NCBI RefSeq assembly: GCF_001455965.1
Contig: NZ_LKKO01000102.1
Span: 62,001-126,000, forward strand
Source: Methylobacterium sp. GXS13
Lineage (GTDB): Bacteria; Pseudomonadota; Alphaproteobacteria; Rhizobiales; Beijerinckiaceae
Reading direction: 5' to 3'
DNA length: 64,000 bases
Shown piece by piece: positions 44,154 through 52,904 of the stretch (within the stretch, counting starts at the first letter, position 1; each line of letters opens with the position of its first letter). The position numbers were made by a program, and so were the translations under genes. Under the pieces are notes generated by a model. That model saw only the letters and a list, made by a program, of their open reading frames with translations. It did not search any database and was not told the DNA's origin.

Positions 44154-44756
44154 TCAGATCAGGTCCGACCGCCAGGTCACATCCTCGCGCACGATGCGCG
44201 CGGGATTGCCGGCGGCCACGCAATGGGGCGGCACGAATCCGGTGACCACCGCGTGCGCGCCGATGATCGCATTGTCGCCGATGGTGGCCCCTTTAAGTAG
44301 CGTCGCTTGGTTAGCGATCCAGACATGGTTGCCCACGCGGACGGACTTTGCTGGGTTCAACCGCTTGCCCCCGCTTCGGCTAACGATCGAGTGGAAATCG
44401 CTCGTGGTCATCCAGACCCCGGATGCGATCGAGCAATCCGTCCCGATCTCGATCGCCTTTGCCTCGACCGGGTTGAGGTGGACCAGACCGGTGAAGCCGG
44501 TTCTGTCGCCGACGCGGAGCATCGAGCCCGGACCGATATAGATATTGGCCATCCCCAAGCGAACATCCTCGCCGATATCAAATTTGCAATTCGATTCGAT
44601 GACGATGTGCATATCTTTATCGGAGACGCAGCCGCGCCCTATCCGGATATAATTGTTATCGCCGTTGATATAGATTTTTCCGGCTTGGGCGTGCTGGTCG
44701 CGGGCGTCGATGTCGATGACATTGTTCTCTCCCTTATCGACGATATTCAATGGCAT
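44154..44756 (-). CDS. Hexapeptide-repeat acyltransferase (left-handed beta helix)
   Basis: 200 residues from the ATG at 44754-44756 (MPLNIVDKGENNVIDI); the upstream in-frame extension to 44837 is Arg-rich and unlikely. Hexapeptide repeats run through the protein (IYINGDNNYIRIGRGC, IVIESNCKFDIGEDVRLG, IGPGSMLRVGD, IEIGTDCSIASGVWM), followed by the VRVGNHVWIANQATLLKGATIGDNAIIGAHAVVTG block and AAGNPARIVRED of O-acetyltransferases. Probably acetylates a sugar of the glycan built by the adjacent glycosyltransferase. Confidence 0.88.
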   Translation of the reverse strand: MPLNIVDKGENNVIDIDARDQHAQAGKIYINGDNNYIRIGRGCVSDKDMHIVIESNCKFDIGEDVRLGMANIYIGPGSMLRVGDRTGFTGLVHLNPVEAKAIEIGTDCSIASGVWMTTSDFHSIVSRSGGKRLNPAKSVRVGNHVWIANQATLLKGATIGDNAIIGAHAVVTGFVPPHCVAAGNPARIVREDVTWRSDLI

Positions 44757-45101
44757 AGGTGGCTCTACGAATTCAGCTTCAGATCGATCCGTGCGCGACC
44801 CGGCTGCTGGCGCGATCCGCCGGATGCGCTGCCGCACCGCGGGCGAGAAGTCTGCTAGGGGCGGAGGGAATCTGTCGGACGACGGTGAGAATCATTGATA
44901 TTCGGCGCCTCCGCGAAGGCCGGCTCGGTCCAGCGGAAACGTTTCCAATGTCTCTAGGCCAGACGCCCTGCCTCTCACAACTCGGCCCCCGCCTGAACCG
45001 TCATCGGATGAATCCGACGGGAGTGCGGTCCAGTGTTGACGCTCGGAGGGTCCTATGACCTATGGCCGCTCCCGGATGCGTGTATGCGGTGAGGCCAGCC
45101 G

Positions 45102-45641
45102 ATGGCTGAAGACAATACCCTGACGAAGGCACTGGTCGACGTGCGGGCGCGGAAGGCCGCGCTCCAGAGCGACTACGATCGGATCGCGGCGGAACTGACC
45201 AAGCTGCGCGCGGCCGAAGCTGCGTTGATGGCGATCGTGGAAGGCGTGCCCTTGAAGGATTCGTCACTCCTTCACGCGTCCGACGCATCGGGGGCGTCCG
45301 GCGAGGATCGCGCCTCCTCGGCCCGGGTCGGACGACGCGGGGCCCGGGGTCCGCGGGCGAACTCGGCCAAGGGGCGGCTGAAGGCCCTGCTCGCGAGCGC
45401 TGGACCGCAGGGGCTGTCGCATGCCGAGATCGCCGACCGGCTGCCCGATGTCGCTCCGAACACCCTCAACACCTATCTCAGCATGATGGTGACGGGCGGC
45501 GAGGCGCTCCGGAAGGGAGATTTCTTCACCGTCGCCGAAGGGTCACAGGACGAGGCCGACGACGCCCAGGACGAGGCCGATCAGGACGACGAGGCGCCCG
45601 AGGACGAGGAGACGGATCACGAAACCGCGCCGGCACACTGA
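45102..45641 (+). CDS. Coiled-coil / winged-helix hypothetical protein
   Basis: 179 residues. Residues 1-50 form a helical coiled coil (ALQSDYDRIAAELTKLRAAEAALMAIVEG), 55-85 a linker rich in Ser/Arg/Gly, 87-140 a likely winged helix (AKGRLKALLASAGPQGLSHAEIADRLPDVAPNTLNTYLSMM), and the tail is strongly acidic (Asp/Glu runs). It resembles small H-NS-like or helix-turn-helix DNA-binding proteins in layout but I do not recognise a family. Confidence 0.65.
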   Translation: MAEDNTLTKALVDVRARKAALQSDYDRIAAELTKLRAAEAALMAIVEGVPLKDSSLLHASDASGASGEDRASSARVGRRGARGPRANSAKGRLKALLASAGPQGLSHAEIADRLPDVAPNTLNTYLSMMVTGGEALRKGDFFTVAEGSQDEADDAQDEADQDDEAPEDEETDHETAPAH

Positions 45642-45841
45642 GCCGGTCTGCCGACCGGCCATGTTGTGAGCGTATCGCGGTCTCAGTGCTCCGCCTCGGA
45701 CACGATCTCGTTCGAGGCTCGAAGGCGGATCGCCCCTTCGGCTTCATCACAGGCCGACGCCACGGCTCGCGACCGTGGCGTCGGCCTGCTACCATCATCC
45801 CGCCTCCTCCATCGGGGCGGCGTCACCAAGGGCAGCGCGCC

Positions 45842-46204
45842 ATGCGGTCGATCCTCTTGCTCTGCTCCCTGCTGCTCCTGCCCTCACAGGCTTGGGCGGC
45901 CTGCCGGTGCGCCTGCGTCAGGGGCGTGATGCGGCCGATCTGCCAGCAGACCGATCTGGTCGAGCCGATCTGTACGGGGTTGTGCACGGATTCCGTGCGT
46001 CCCGAGACCGTCGTCAAGCCGCTCTTCGGCGGCCAGCAGGTCTTCAATCCGGTCGAGCCCTTCGACCCCGCGCCCCCCGGTCTGGTCCAGAGGGATCTGA
46101 ACCTGAGCACCGATACGCGCGGGAATCCCTTGGGCACCGCCGGCGTCCAGGGCGGCAGCGATGCGTTCTCAAGCTCGGCCGCCGGAGGGGCGGCCTGGCG
46201 CTGA
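45842..46204 (+). CDS. Small secreted protein, Cys-rich near the N-terminus
   Basis: 120 residues from the ATG at 45842; upstream frame is not protein-like. A clear signal peptide (SILLLCSLLLLPSQAWA) is followed by ACRCACVRGVMRPICQQTD and CTGLC, six Cys that could form disulfides, then a Pro/Gly-rich tail. Conserved small secreted proteins like this occur in Methylobacteria; function unknown. Converges with the MaoC-SDR gene. Confidence 0.7.
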   Translation: MRSILLLCSLLLLPSQAWAACRCACVRGVMRPICQQTDLVEPICTGLCTDSVRPETVVKPLFGGQQVFNPVEPFDPAPPGLVQRDLNLSTDTRGNPLGTAGVQGGSDAFSSSAAGGAAWR

Positions 46205-46244
46205 ACGCCAAGCTCGGAAATCGCTGCTCTGCGGCCGGCTTCTC

Positions 46245-47678
46245 TTAGGCTTCCGACGACAGGCGCCGGATGATCGGCAGCATCAGCGCGCCGGGCGGTG
46301 CCGCCGGCACGGGAAAGATCGTGGCGGTCTGATCGGTCTTCACCCGGGGCAGCCGCTCGATCACAATCTGCAGGTTCGGGATCGTCCGGGCCAGGGTCGT
46401 CGCGAGGGTCTCGCCGGCCGTCTTCGCCATCACGTATTCCAGGGTATCGCGCGGCGCCTCGTCGATGGCGGTGGTCGACGGATAGAAGGCTGCCAGCCGG
46501 TCGCGCCGTTCGAGGCAGAACAGGCTCAGATCGTAGAACGCGTAATTGTAGACCCGCATCATCTCCTCGAAGCAGGCCGGCTCGAACGGCGCTCGCTTCT
46601 GGCGAAAGATGCGCGGCGTCGCGAAGTGATAGAGCTGGGACGGTCGCATCGCGAGGGATTCAAACTGCGGCCCGACCGGCTGGGCGGCGGCGCAGCGCAC
46701 GACCTGGCAGCGTCCGCCGCCGTCCCGGATCTCGCGGGCCACCGCCTCCGCCTCGGAGGCGCCAGACGCATAGGTGATGCAGACAGCGCCGCCGCCGGCC
46801 GCCAGCAGCTTGGCCGTCGCCGCGCCCAGGCCGCGGCCGCCGCCGACGATGAGGGCGGACACGTCGGCGAACTCACCTGGGCTGACCAGGGCCGCAAGGT
46901 CCGCCCAGCTCTCCTGCTCGACCGGGCGTGGGCGCACGAAGCTCTCGACCCGCGCGTCGAGGCCCGGCCCGCTGGCCTGGGTCGTCACCGACTGGAGCAT
47001 CGGCTGGAATCGCTTCACCGTGTAGGCGAGGCTCGATCCGTCGGCCTCGTCCGTGAACGTGACGTCGATCTTCGAGAGGATCGAGTGCAGGCCGGGCACG
47101 AACATCCCGACCAGGGTGGAGAGTCCGCCGAGGGCCGCCACCCGGGCAGGACCGATGGCTCGCGCCAGCCGCGGCGCCAGCGCGGCGATGGCGGCCGCGC
47201 CGGGGAGCCGGAAGGCGCCCGTCGCGCTGCCGATCGTCCCGGGGGCGACGGCGACCGGCCCGGACGGGATCGCCGCAACCGCAGCCGCGACGGGCTGGGC
47301 TCGCGGTCGCTCTCCTCCCAACACCGCCTGGATCGTCGCCACGCGCACGCCGTCCACCACCAGGGAGAGACGCATCTGCCCCGCATCCGCCTCGTGCACC
47401 ACGAGCGCGCTGCAGTCCCCGACCAGAACGAAGCGCTCGAACCGCATCTGCAACGCGCTCAGCCGCGCGAGCGGATAGGCGTCGGCGCAGGCATCGAGCG
47501 CCCACAACGCCGCGTGAACCCCATGGACCGCCTGCCCCCCGGCGAGCGTCCGCCGCGCCGCCTGGCCATCCATGTGCATCGGATTGACGTCGCCGGTGGC
47601 CTGGGCGAACGCGATCTGGTGCTCCTGCGACCAGATTCGTGATGCCAGGGGAGCGTTGCTTGAGCCGGCTCCGTCCAT
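46245..47678 (-). CDS. MaoC-like dehydratase fused to a short-chain dehydrogenase
   Basis: 477 residues. Residues 1-125 are a hot-dog MaoC hydratase domain (FAQATGDVNPMHMDGQAARR has the catalytic Asp/His motif, plus VHGVHAALWALDA). The C-terminal half is an SDR: Rossmann motif GGGRGLGAATA near 290, Ser in YPSTTA and the YxxxK pair in EYVMAKTAGE. A middle region (125-280) may be a second degenerate hot-dog. It could reduce a 3-keto group and dehydrate the product on an acyl carrier. It diverges from the FkbH-ACP-KAS operon, with about 170 bases between, and so likely works with it. Confidence 0.85.
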   Translation of the reverse strand: MDGAGSSNAPLASRIWSQEHQIAFAQATGDVNPMHMDGQAARRTLAGGQAVHGVHAALWALDACADAYPLARLSALQMRFERFVLVGDCSALVVHEADAGQMRLSLVVDGVRVATIQAVLGGERPRAQPVAAAVAAIPSGPVAVAPGTIGSATGAFRLPGAAAIAALAPRLARAIGPARVAALGGLSTLVGMFVPGLHSILSKIDVTFTDEADGSSLAYTVKRFQPMLQSVTTQASGPGLDARVESFVRPRPVEQESWADLAALVSPGEFADVSALIVGGGRGLGAATAKLLAAGGGAVCITYASGASEAEAVAREIRDGGGRCQVVRCAAAQPVGPQFESLAMRPSQLYHFATPRIFRQKRAPFEPACFEEMMRVYNYAFYDLSLFCLERRDRLAAFYPSTTAIDEAPRDTLEYVMAKTAGETLATTLARTIPNLQIVIERLPRVKTDQTATIFPVPAAPPGALMLPIIRRLSSEA

Positions 47679-47850
47679 CGCAACGCTCCTCTTCGACTGA
47701 CGCGCCCGAGTCCGCCCGCCCGGGCGACGCGGGGGCCGGATCCCGACACGGCCGGCCCCCTTGCTTTATGATATCGGATCTCGCAAGAGGGCGACGCTCG
47801 CACATAAGGTATGGGGCCGGTCGATCGCCGGAGGGCAGGCATTCGTTGGA

Positions 47851-49482
47851 ATGTCGCAAGGACCGGTATCGAGGATGAACACGGCTCGCGTCCTGTCGCT
47901 CGGCTTCGTCGGAAACGTGGTCACCAACCCGTTCGGGAAGGTGACGGGCCGCCTCGCGGATCTTGCCGAGGTCGCGTGCGAGCATTTCCCGATCGGTCAG
48001 ATCGAGCAGGTTCTGGCGGGCCCGGCCTCCGTCGACACGCTCATCGTCCATCTCGATCATCGCTGGTTCTTCGATGTCGCCCCGGACGAGGCGGCGATCG
48101 GACGTGCCCGGGCTCTGGCCGAGCTGGTCTCGGGCCGACTCGCACGGGCCTCCGGGACGATCATCCTCAACACGGTGCCGTTCGTGCCGGTCTCGTCGGT
48201 GGAGAGCGACCTCCACGGGCAGCTGGAGGCTTTGGCGCGCATCAACGCGGTGCTGTTCGATCTCGCGCGCGCCAATGAGCGGGTCAGCGTCATCGACGCG
48301 GCGGGAGCCCTGGCGCAGCTCGGCTTCGCCAACGCGCTGCGCGAGCGCAACCGGTACATGTACCAAATGCCCTATGCGCCAGCCGCCGTGGACGCGCTGG
48401 TCGAGCGCTATGCCGACGCCGTCGCGGCCCGACTGCGGGCCCGCCGGAAGGTCGTGGTGGTCGATGCCGACAACACCCTCTGGGGCGGCGTCGTCGGCGA
48501 GGACGGCGTCGAGAACCTCGAGGTCGACAGCGATTATCCCGGGATCGTCCACACCCAGCTCCAGCGGCAGCTGCTGCGCCTCAAAAGCCTCGGCATCCTG
48601 CTCTGCGCGGTGACGAAGAACAACGATGCGGATTTCCGCTCGGTGTTCGAGCAGCGCGCGATGCCCCTGCGCCTCGACGACTTCGTGGCCTATCGCAGCA
48701 ACTGGTCCGAGAAGAGCGACAACATCCGCGAGCTCGCCGAGACGCTCAATCTCGGCCTCGATAGCTTCGTCTTCCTCGACGATAACCCGTTCGAGATCGA
48801 GGAGGTCCGCGCCCGGCTGCCCGGCGTCGAGTGCCACCTGTTCGACCGGACCCGCCCCGAGCAGGCGCTGACCCTGCTTGACGGGATCGCGTCCCTGCGG
48901 GCCCGGAACGTCACCGCGGAAGACCTATCGAAGACCGAGCAGTATCGCGGCGAGGCGCAGCGGCAGGAATTGCAGCGCTCGGCCGCCTCCATGGACGAGT
49001 ACCTCGCTTCCTTGGACATCCGCCTGCACGTCACCCGCAACAATGCCGGTGCCCTCCGGCGCGTGGCGCAGCTCATCAACAAGACCAACCAGTTCAACCT
49101 CACCACCCGGCGCTACACCGAGGACGAGGTCGCCACCGCGATGCGCGAGGGCAGCGTCTACGCGGCCCGGGTGGTCGACCGCTTCGGCGACATGGGCGTC
49201 GTTGGCGTCGCCATCGTCCGCGGCGGCGAACTCGAGACCTTCCTGATGAGCTGCCGGGCGCTCGGGCGCCGCATTGAGAGCCAAGTCCTGCGCTACGTCT
49301 GCCAGGAAGAGGCCGACCCAGCGCTGCGGGCACGCTATCGCCCCAGCGCCAAGAACCGGATGGTCGAGACCTTCCTGGACGAGAACGGGTTCGCGCTCAT
49401 CGGCTCTGGCTCCGAGGGCAAGGACTATCGACTGACCCGAGGACCGGATGACACTGCCTACGTCCACATCGTCGCCGAGTGA
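47851..49482 (+). CDS. FkbH-like HAD-superfamily acyl-ACP loading enzyme
   Basis: About 543 residues from the ATG at 47851; ATG at 47875 and a TTG at 47761 are alternatives. N-terminal ~190 residues of SGNH-like fold, then the HAD IIIC/FkbH domain with VVVDADNTLWGGVVGEDG (D205 and D207 by this start), Lys in CAVTKNN and FVFLDDNPFEIEEV. The C-terminal GNAT-like part has INKTNQFNLTTRRY and SCRALGRRIE. FkbH proteins dephosphorylate a C3 phosphate such as 1,3-bisphosphoglycerate and load the glyceryl unit on ACP. The next gene is an ACP that overlaps it by 35 bases, supporting this role. Confidence 0.9.
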   Translation: MSQGPVSRMNTARVLSLGFVGNVVTNPFGKVTGRLADLAEVACEHFPIGQIEQVLAGPASVDTLIVHLDHRWFFDVAPDEAAIGRARALAELVSGRLARASGTIILNTVPFVPVSSVESDLHGQLEALARINAVLFDLARANERVSVIDAAGALAQLGFANALRERNRYMYQMPYAPAAVDALVERYADAVAARLRARRKVVVVDADNTLWGGVVGEDGVENLEVDSDYPGIVHTQLQRQLLRLKSLGILLCAVTKNNDADFRSVFEQRAMPLRLDDFVAYRSNWSEKSDNIRELAETLNLGLDSFVFLDDNPFEIEEVRARLPGVECHLFDRTRPEQALTLLDGIASLRARNVTAEDLSKTEQYRGEAQRQELQRSAASMDEYLASLDIRLHVTRNNAGALRRVAQLINKTNQFNLTTRRYTEDEVATAMREGSVYAARVVDRFGDMGVVGVAIVRGGELETFLMSCRALGRRIESQVLRYVCQEEADPALRARYRPSAKNRMVETFLDENGFALIGSGSEGKDYRLTRGPDDTAYVHIVAE

Positions 49483-49762
49483 GCACGCCGCCGCGACGGC
49501 CGCCCGCACCACGCTAGACCGCCTGGTCGAGACCTGGGGCCGGCCGGAGCTGAGCGGCCTCGGCCCCGAGGACGACCTCTACGAGCGGATCGACTCCTTC
49601 GCGGTGGTCGAGCTGCTGCTGGAGACCGAGTCCGAGGTCGAGAAGGCGGTCGGGCGCTACGTCCCGCTGGCCGACGAGAGCATCCTCGACAGCACCCGCT
49701 CGCCCCTGCGTCGGCTCCAGGGCTGGTTCGACTACGTCGCGCAGGCCGTGGCCCGTGGCTGA
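49448..49762 (+). CDS. Acyl carrier protein
   Basis: 104 residues. The phosphopantetheine site is S50 in IDSFAVVELLLETESEVEKAVG, with Phe instead of the usual Leu after Ser. A ~25-residue N-terminal extension precedes the four-helix ACP core. It overlaps the FkbH gene by 35 bases and the KAS III gene by 8, so translation is coupled. Probable acceptor of the unit loaded by the FkbH-like enzyme. Confidence 0.85.
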   Translation: MTLPTSTSSPSEHAAATAARTTLDRLVETWGRPELSGLGPEDDLYERIDSFAVVELLLETESEVEKAVGRYVPLADESILDSTRSPLRRLQGWFDYVAQAVARG

Positions 49763-50792
49763 GCTGCGCTTCCGGCATGCGGGCATCGCCGGCCTGGTCA
49801 CCACGGTCGGCGGCCGGGCGCTCGCCTTCGACGCCGAGGCGGCGGATCTTGGGATGTCCCCCGAGGAGGCCGAGCGCCTGAAGCGCGCGATGGGCTTCAC
49901 CACCCGCCACGTCGTCGTGCGCGACGACACCACCACCGCCGACCTCTGCCTCAACTCAGCCCGAGAGCTCCTGCGCGGCCTCGACCTGCAGCCGTCGGAT
50001 CTCGACGGTCTGATCCTGGTCACCCAGACCCCGGATTACAGCTCGCCCTCGACCGCGATCGGCATGCAGCACCGGCTGGGCATGCGCACCGACACGCTCT
50101 GCTTCGATATGCGGCTGGGCTGCAGCGGCTTCGTGTACGGGCTCTCGGTCGCCTACAGCCTCGTCGAATCCGGGCTGAGCCGCGTGCTCATCTGCGTCGG
50201 CGACGTCGCGAGCCGCATGGTCGCCACGAACGACCGCTCCATCACCCCGATCATGGGCGATGCCGGCGCCGCTGTCCTGATCGAGCGGCGTGAGACCGAG
50301 AGCGTCTTCCAGCTGCACAGCGACGGCTCCGGCGAGAAGGCGCTGTTCATCCCGCATAGCGGCCTGCGCGCGGATCCCGAGGATGCGGACAAGCCGGCCT
50401 CCATGCACATGGACGGCGCGCAGGTGTTCAATTTCTCCCTGAAGCGCGTGCCGTCGTTGATCACCGACATCCTCGCGGCCGCCGGGATGGGGCCGGAGGA
50501 GCCGGACTTCTACGTCCTGCACCAGCCGAACAAGTACATTCTCAAGAACCTGCAGCGGCGCCTGGGGCTCGACGACGGCAAGCTTCCCTCGGGCACGCAA
50601 TCCGTCTACGGGAACCAGAACTCCGCCTCGATCCCCGGAACGATCTCGGGCTTCCTGGCGGAGGATTTCGCGCACCGGCCCCTGCGCGCGGTGCTGGCTG
50701 GGTTCGGCGTCGGTCTGAGCTGGGGCGCGTGCGCGCTCAGCACCGATCGGATCTACGCCCCGTCGGTTTTGAAGTTCGAGGAGATGGCGTGA
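49755..50792 (+). CDS. 3-oxoacyl-ACP synthase III (KAS III/FabH-like)
   Basis: 345 residues with a thiolase fold and an intact FabH triad: C123 in RLGCSGFVYGL, H256 in LHQPNKYIL and N287 in YGNQNSASIPGTI. KAS III enzymes make the first condensation between an acyl-CoA or acyl-ACP and malonyl-ACP, or transfer an acyl group. It lies between two ACP genes, overlapping both, which implies a dedicated pathway separate from housekeeping fatty acid synthesis. Confidence 0.93.
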   Translation: MAELRFRHAGIAGLVTTVGGRALAFDAEAADLGMSPEEAERLKRAMGFTTRHVVVRDDTTTADLCLNSARELLRGLDLQPSDLDGLILVTQTPDYSSPSTAIGMQHRLGMRTDTLCFDMRLGCSGFVYGLSVAYSLVESGLSRVLICVGDVASRMVATNDRSITPIMGDAGAAVLIERRETESVFQLHSDGSGEKALFIPHSGLRADPEDADKPASMHMDGAQVFNFSLKRVPSLITDILAAAGMGPEEPDFYVLHQPNKYILKNLQRRLGLDDGKLPSGTQSVYGNQNSASIPGTISGFLAEDFAHRPLRAVLAGFGVGLSWGACALSTDRIYAPSVLKFEEMA

Positions 50793-51019
50793 TGACCGAG
50801 GCTGGGTTCCTGGACGAGCTCGGCGCGATCCTGGATCAGCCGGGGCCGCTCGCGCGCGGCCAGAAGCTCGGTGAGATCGAGACCTTCGACTCCCTCGGCA
50901 TCCTCAACATCATGGCCCTGTTCGACACGCTGGGTCTCGAGGTGGAGCCGTCCCGGATCGCGGAGGCCGCGACCACCGACGATCTGCTCGGCATCGCCGG
51001 CGCGGAGCTGGAAGCCTGA
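50792..51019 (+). CDS. Second acyl carrier protein
   Basis: 75 residues from the ATG overlapping the KAS III stop (TGATG at 50790-50794). The carrier site is S34 in ETFDSLGILNIMALFDTLG. It is shorter and diverged from the first ACP. Two ACPs in one operon suggest one holds the primer and the other the extender, or that each serves a different enzyme. Confidence 0.85.
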   Translation: MTEAGFLDELGAILDQPGPLARGQKLGEIETFDSLGILNIMALFDTLGLEVEPSRIAEAATTDDLLGIAGAELEA

Positions 51020-51028
51020 GGCCGGGCG

Positions 51029-51751
51029 ATGGCGGAGCCCGCGGGACACATCCTCGTCGTCGGAGCCAGCAGCGGCATCGGCCGGGCCGTCGCCGAGCGC
51101 TTCGCCGCGCAAGGGGCCGTGACCGCCCTCGCCCGCCGGGCGGACCGCTTGGCCGAACTGACCGAGGCTGGGATCGCCACCATCGCCGCGGACGTAACCG
51201 ACCTCGCCGCCATCGCCGGGACCCTGCAGGCCGCGGTCGCCGAACGCGGCCTGCTGACCGGCCTCGTCTATTGCGCCGGCGTCCAGGTCATCAAGCCGAT
51301 GCGCAGCCTGAGCGTGGAGGAGGTCCAGCGCCTCTACACCACGAACCTCGTCGCCCCGACTTTGTTCGCCGCATCCTTCGGCAACGCCCGGATCTCGACG
51401 CGTGACGCGGTGTTCTGCGCCGTCTCCTCGGTGGCCGCCCAGCGGCCGGAGCCGGCCATCGTCCCCTACGCCGCCTCGAAGGCGGGGCTCGACGCGCTGA
51501 TCCGCGGCCTCGCCCGGGAACTCGCGCCCCGGCGGGCGGTCGGCGTCGCGCCAGGCTGGCTCGACACCGAGATGACCCAGGCGCATGCACGGCTCTACGG
51601 CGAGGGTTTCAAGGAAGCGCTGGAGAAGCGCAGTCCGGCAGGCGTTGCCTCGGTCGCGTCGGTGGTCGACGCCATCGCCTTCCTGATGTCGCCGCAGGCG
51701 CGGCACGTGACCGGCGAGATCCTGCGAGTCGATGGCGGAGCGTCTCTATGA
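51029..51751 (+). CDS. Short-chain dehydrogenase/reductase (FabG-like)
   Basis: 240 residues, classical SDR. NAD(P) motif VVGASSGIGRAVAERF at the N-terminus, VYCAGVQ for the NNAG strand, Ser in AVSSVAAQ, the YxxxK pair in PYAASKAGLD, and the C-terminal VTGEILRVDGGASL typical of FabG. It likely reduces the 3-keto acyl-ACP made by the neighbouring KAS III. Starts 9 bases after the ACP gene; its end overlaps the following acyltransferase start. Confidence 0.92.
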   Translation: MAEPAGHILVVGASSGIGRAVAERFAAQGAVTALARRADRLAELTEAGIATIAADVTDLAAIAGTLQAAVAERGLLTGLVYCAGVQVIKPMRSLSVEEVQRLYTTNLVAPTLFAASFGNARISTRDAVFCAVSSVAAQRPEPAIVPYAASKAGLDALIRGLARELAPRRAVGVAPGWLDTEMTQAHARLYGEGFKEALEKRSPAGVASVASVVDAIAFLMSPQARHVTGEILRVDGGASL

Positions 51752-52415
51752 TCGGTGGACTCACGTGACAGACGGAGCCAAGCGCCTGGCGCTGATCGGC
51801 GGCGGCGGTTTCTCCAAGGAGATCGCCGAAGTGGCCCAGCTCCTCGGCTACACGGTGGACGCGACCTATTCGAGCCAGCCGAGCGCGCAGGTCGGCACCT
51901 ACCGGGGCTATCTCGACGAATTCCTGGCCGACCGCGCCGAATACGCGGGCGTCGCCCTGGCCGTAGGCGGGGTTAGCCGGGCAGCGATCCAGGCCCGGGC
52001 AGAGATCATCGCGTGGCTCGACCAACACGCCCTTCCCTGCCCGCCCCTGGTATCGCCGCATGCGATTGTCAGCCAGGGCGTGGCCTTGGGTTCAGGCGCC
52101 TTCGTGGCGCACGGGGTGATCGTCAACGTCGATGCGCGGCTCGGGCGGTTCTGCGTGGTGAACACCGGCGCGATCATCGGCCACGACGCAGAGATCGGCG
52201 ACAACACGACCATCTCGCCCGCGGCCTTCATCGGTGGGCGCTGCACGATCGGGGCGGACGGCTTGGTTGGCCCGCTGGCCAAGGTGCTGCAGGGGCTCAA
52301 GGTCGGGCAGCGGGCGATGATCGGGATGGGCTGCACCGTGTTGCGCGCCGTGCCCGATGAGGGTGTGATCTGGCCGAGGCCGGATAACCCTGTGGTCGCA
52401 TCAGATCGCGGTTGA
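51732..52415 (+). CDS. PglD/NeuD-like sugar acyltransferase
   Basis: 227 residues from 51732, or 216 from the GTG at 51765 (VTDGAKRLALIGGGGFSKEIAEV), which starts directly at the conserved Rossmann-like domain. Residues 20-100 are the PglD N-terminal domain, then a left-handed beta helix (SPHAIVSQGVALGSGAFVA, GAIIGHDAEIGDNTTISPAAF with the catalytic His, IGMGCTVLRAVPDE). Family members transfer acetyl to amino-sugar nucleotides; in this operon it may use the dedicated acyl-ACP instead. Last gene of the operon; a weak hairpin follows near 52431-52451. Confidence 0.9.
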   Translation: MAERLYDRWTHVTDGAKRLALIGGGGFSKEIAEVAQLLGYTVDATYSSQPSAQVGTYRGYLDEFLADRAEYAGVALAVGGVSRAAIQARAEIIAWLDQHALPCPPLVSPHAIVSQGVALGSGAFVAHGVIVNVDARLGRFCVVNTGAIIGHDAEIGDNTTISPAAFIGGRCTIGADGLVGPLAKVLQGLKVGQRAMIGMGCTVLRAVPDEGVIWPRPDNPVVASDRG

Positions 52416-52904
52416 ACCGATCCGAGCCTGAGGAGCGGCATGACGGCTCCTGGGCTTGTGCGATAGCTTGTTTCCCAGTTGCGCCACGCATTACACGACA
52501 CCAACGATCCCGCGTTGGGCAATATCGCGATCGCTGCGGCTACAACGCATTCACCTGATCGATTTGACCGCTCGCGCCTCGGCTGACCCCTACGAGCGAT
52601 AAGGCGCTGTTGATTATATATTCCACGCTGCTTCCCTACGCACTCAGCACCTACGGCTGGTGCGATTGGTCGAGGCAGGCCTGCGCATCAGGGAATTAGG
52701 CATTTAGACGCCGTTCTTCGATAACGTTCTGCAGGAAATTGCGACTAAAATCAGATATATAGCTGCATAATTCCCGTCGTTTCGAAGCAGGGAATTGTCG
52801 CGCCCTTACAGGGATCAAACTGCGCGCCACCGGGTATTTGTCCGCCCTCGACATCGCCGGCACAGGCTATTGAAACCACGATCGGTGGTTCTATAAATGT
52901 ACTT
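52416..52904. other. Intergenic, AT-richer, nothing recognised
   Basis: About 490 bases with stops in all frames and no ribosome site except near the next gene. A short inverted repeat (AGGAGC...GCTCCT, 52431-52451) could terminate the acyl operon. The drop in GC marks the edge of the phage-derived island. Confidence 0.5.

Noticed and set aside
46873..48837. 654-residue minus-strand open frame across the MaoC-SDR and FkbH genes
   Set aside because: Spans two real divergent genes in other frames; no domain.
47851..52415. Ordinary fatty acid synthesis cluster
   Set aside because: FkbH and PglD-like genes, two divergent ACPs and the absence of fabD/fabF argue for a dedicated pathway.
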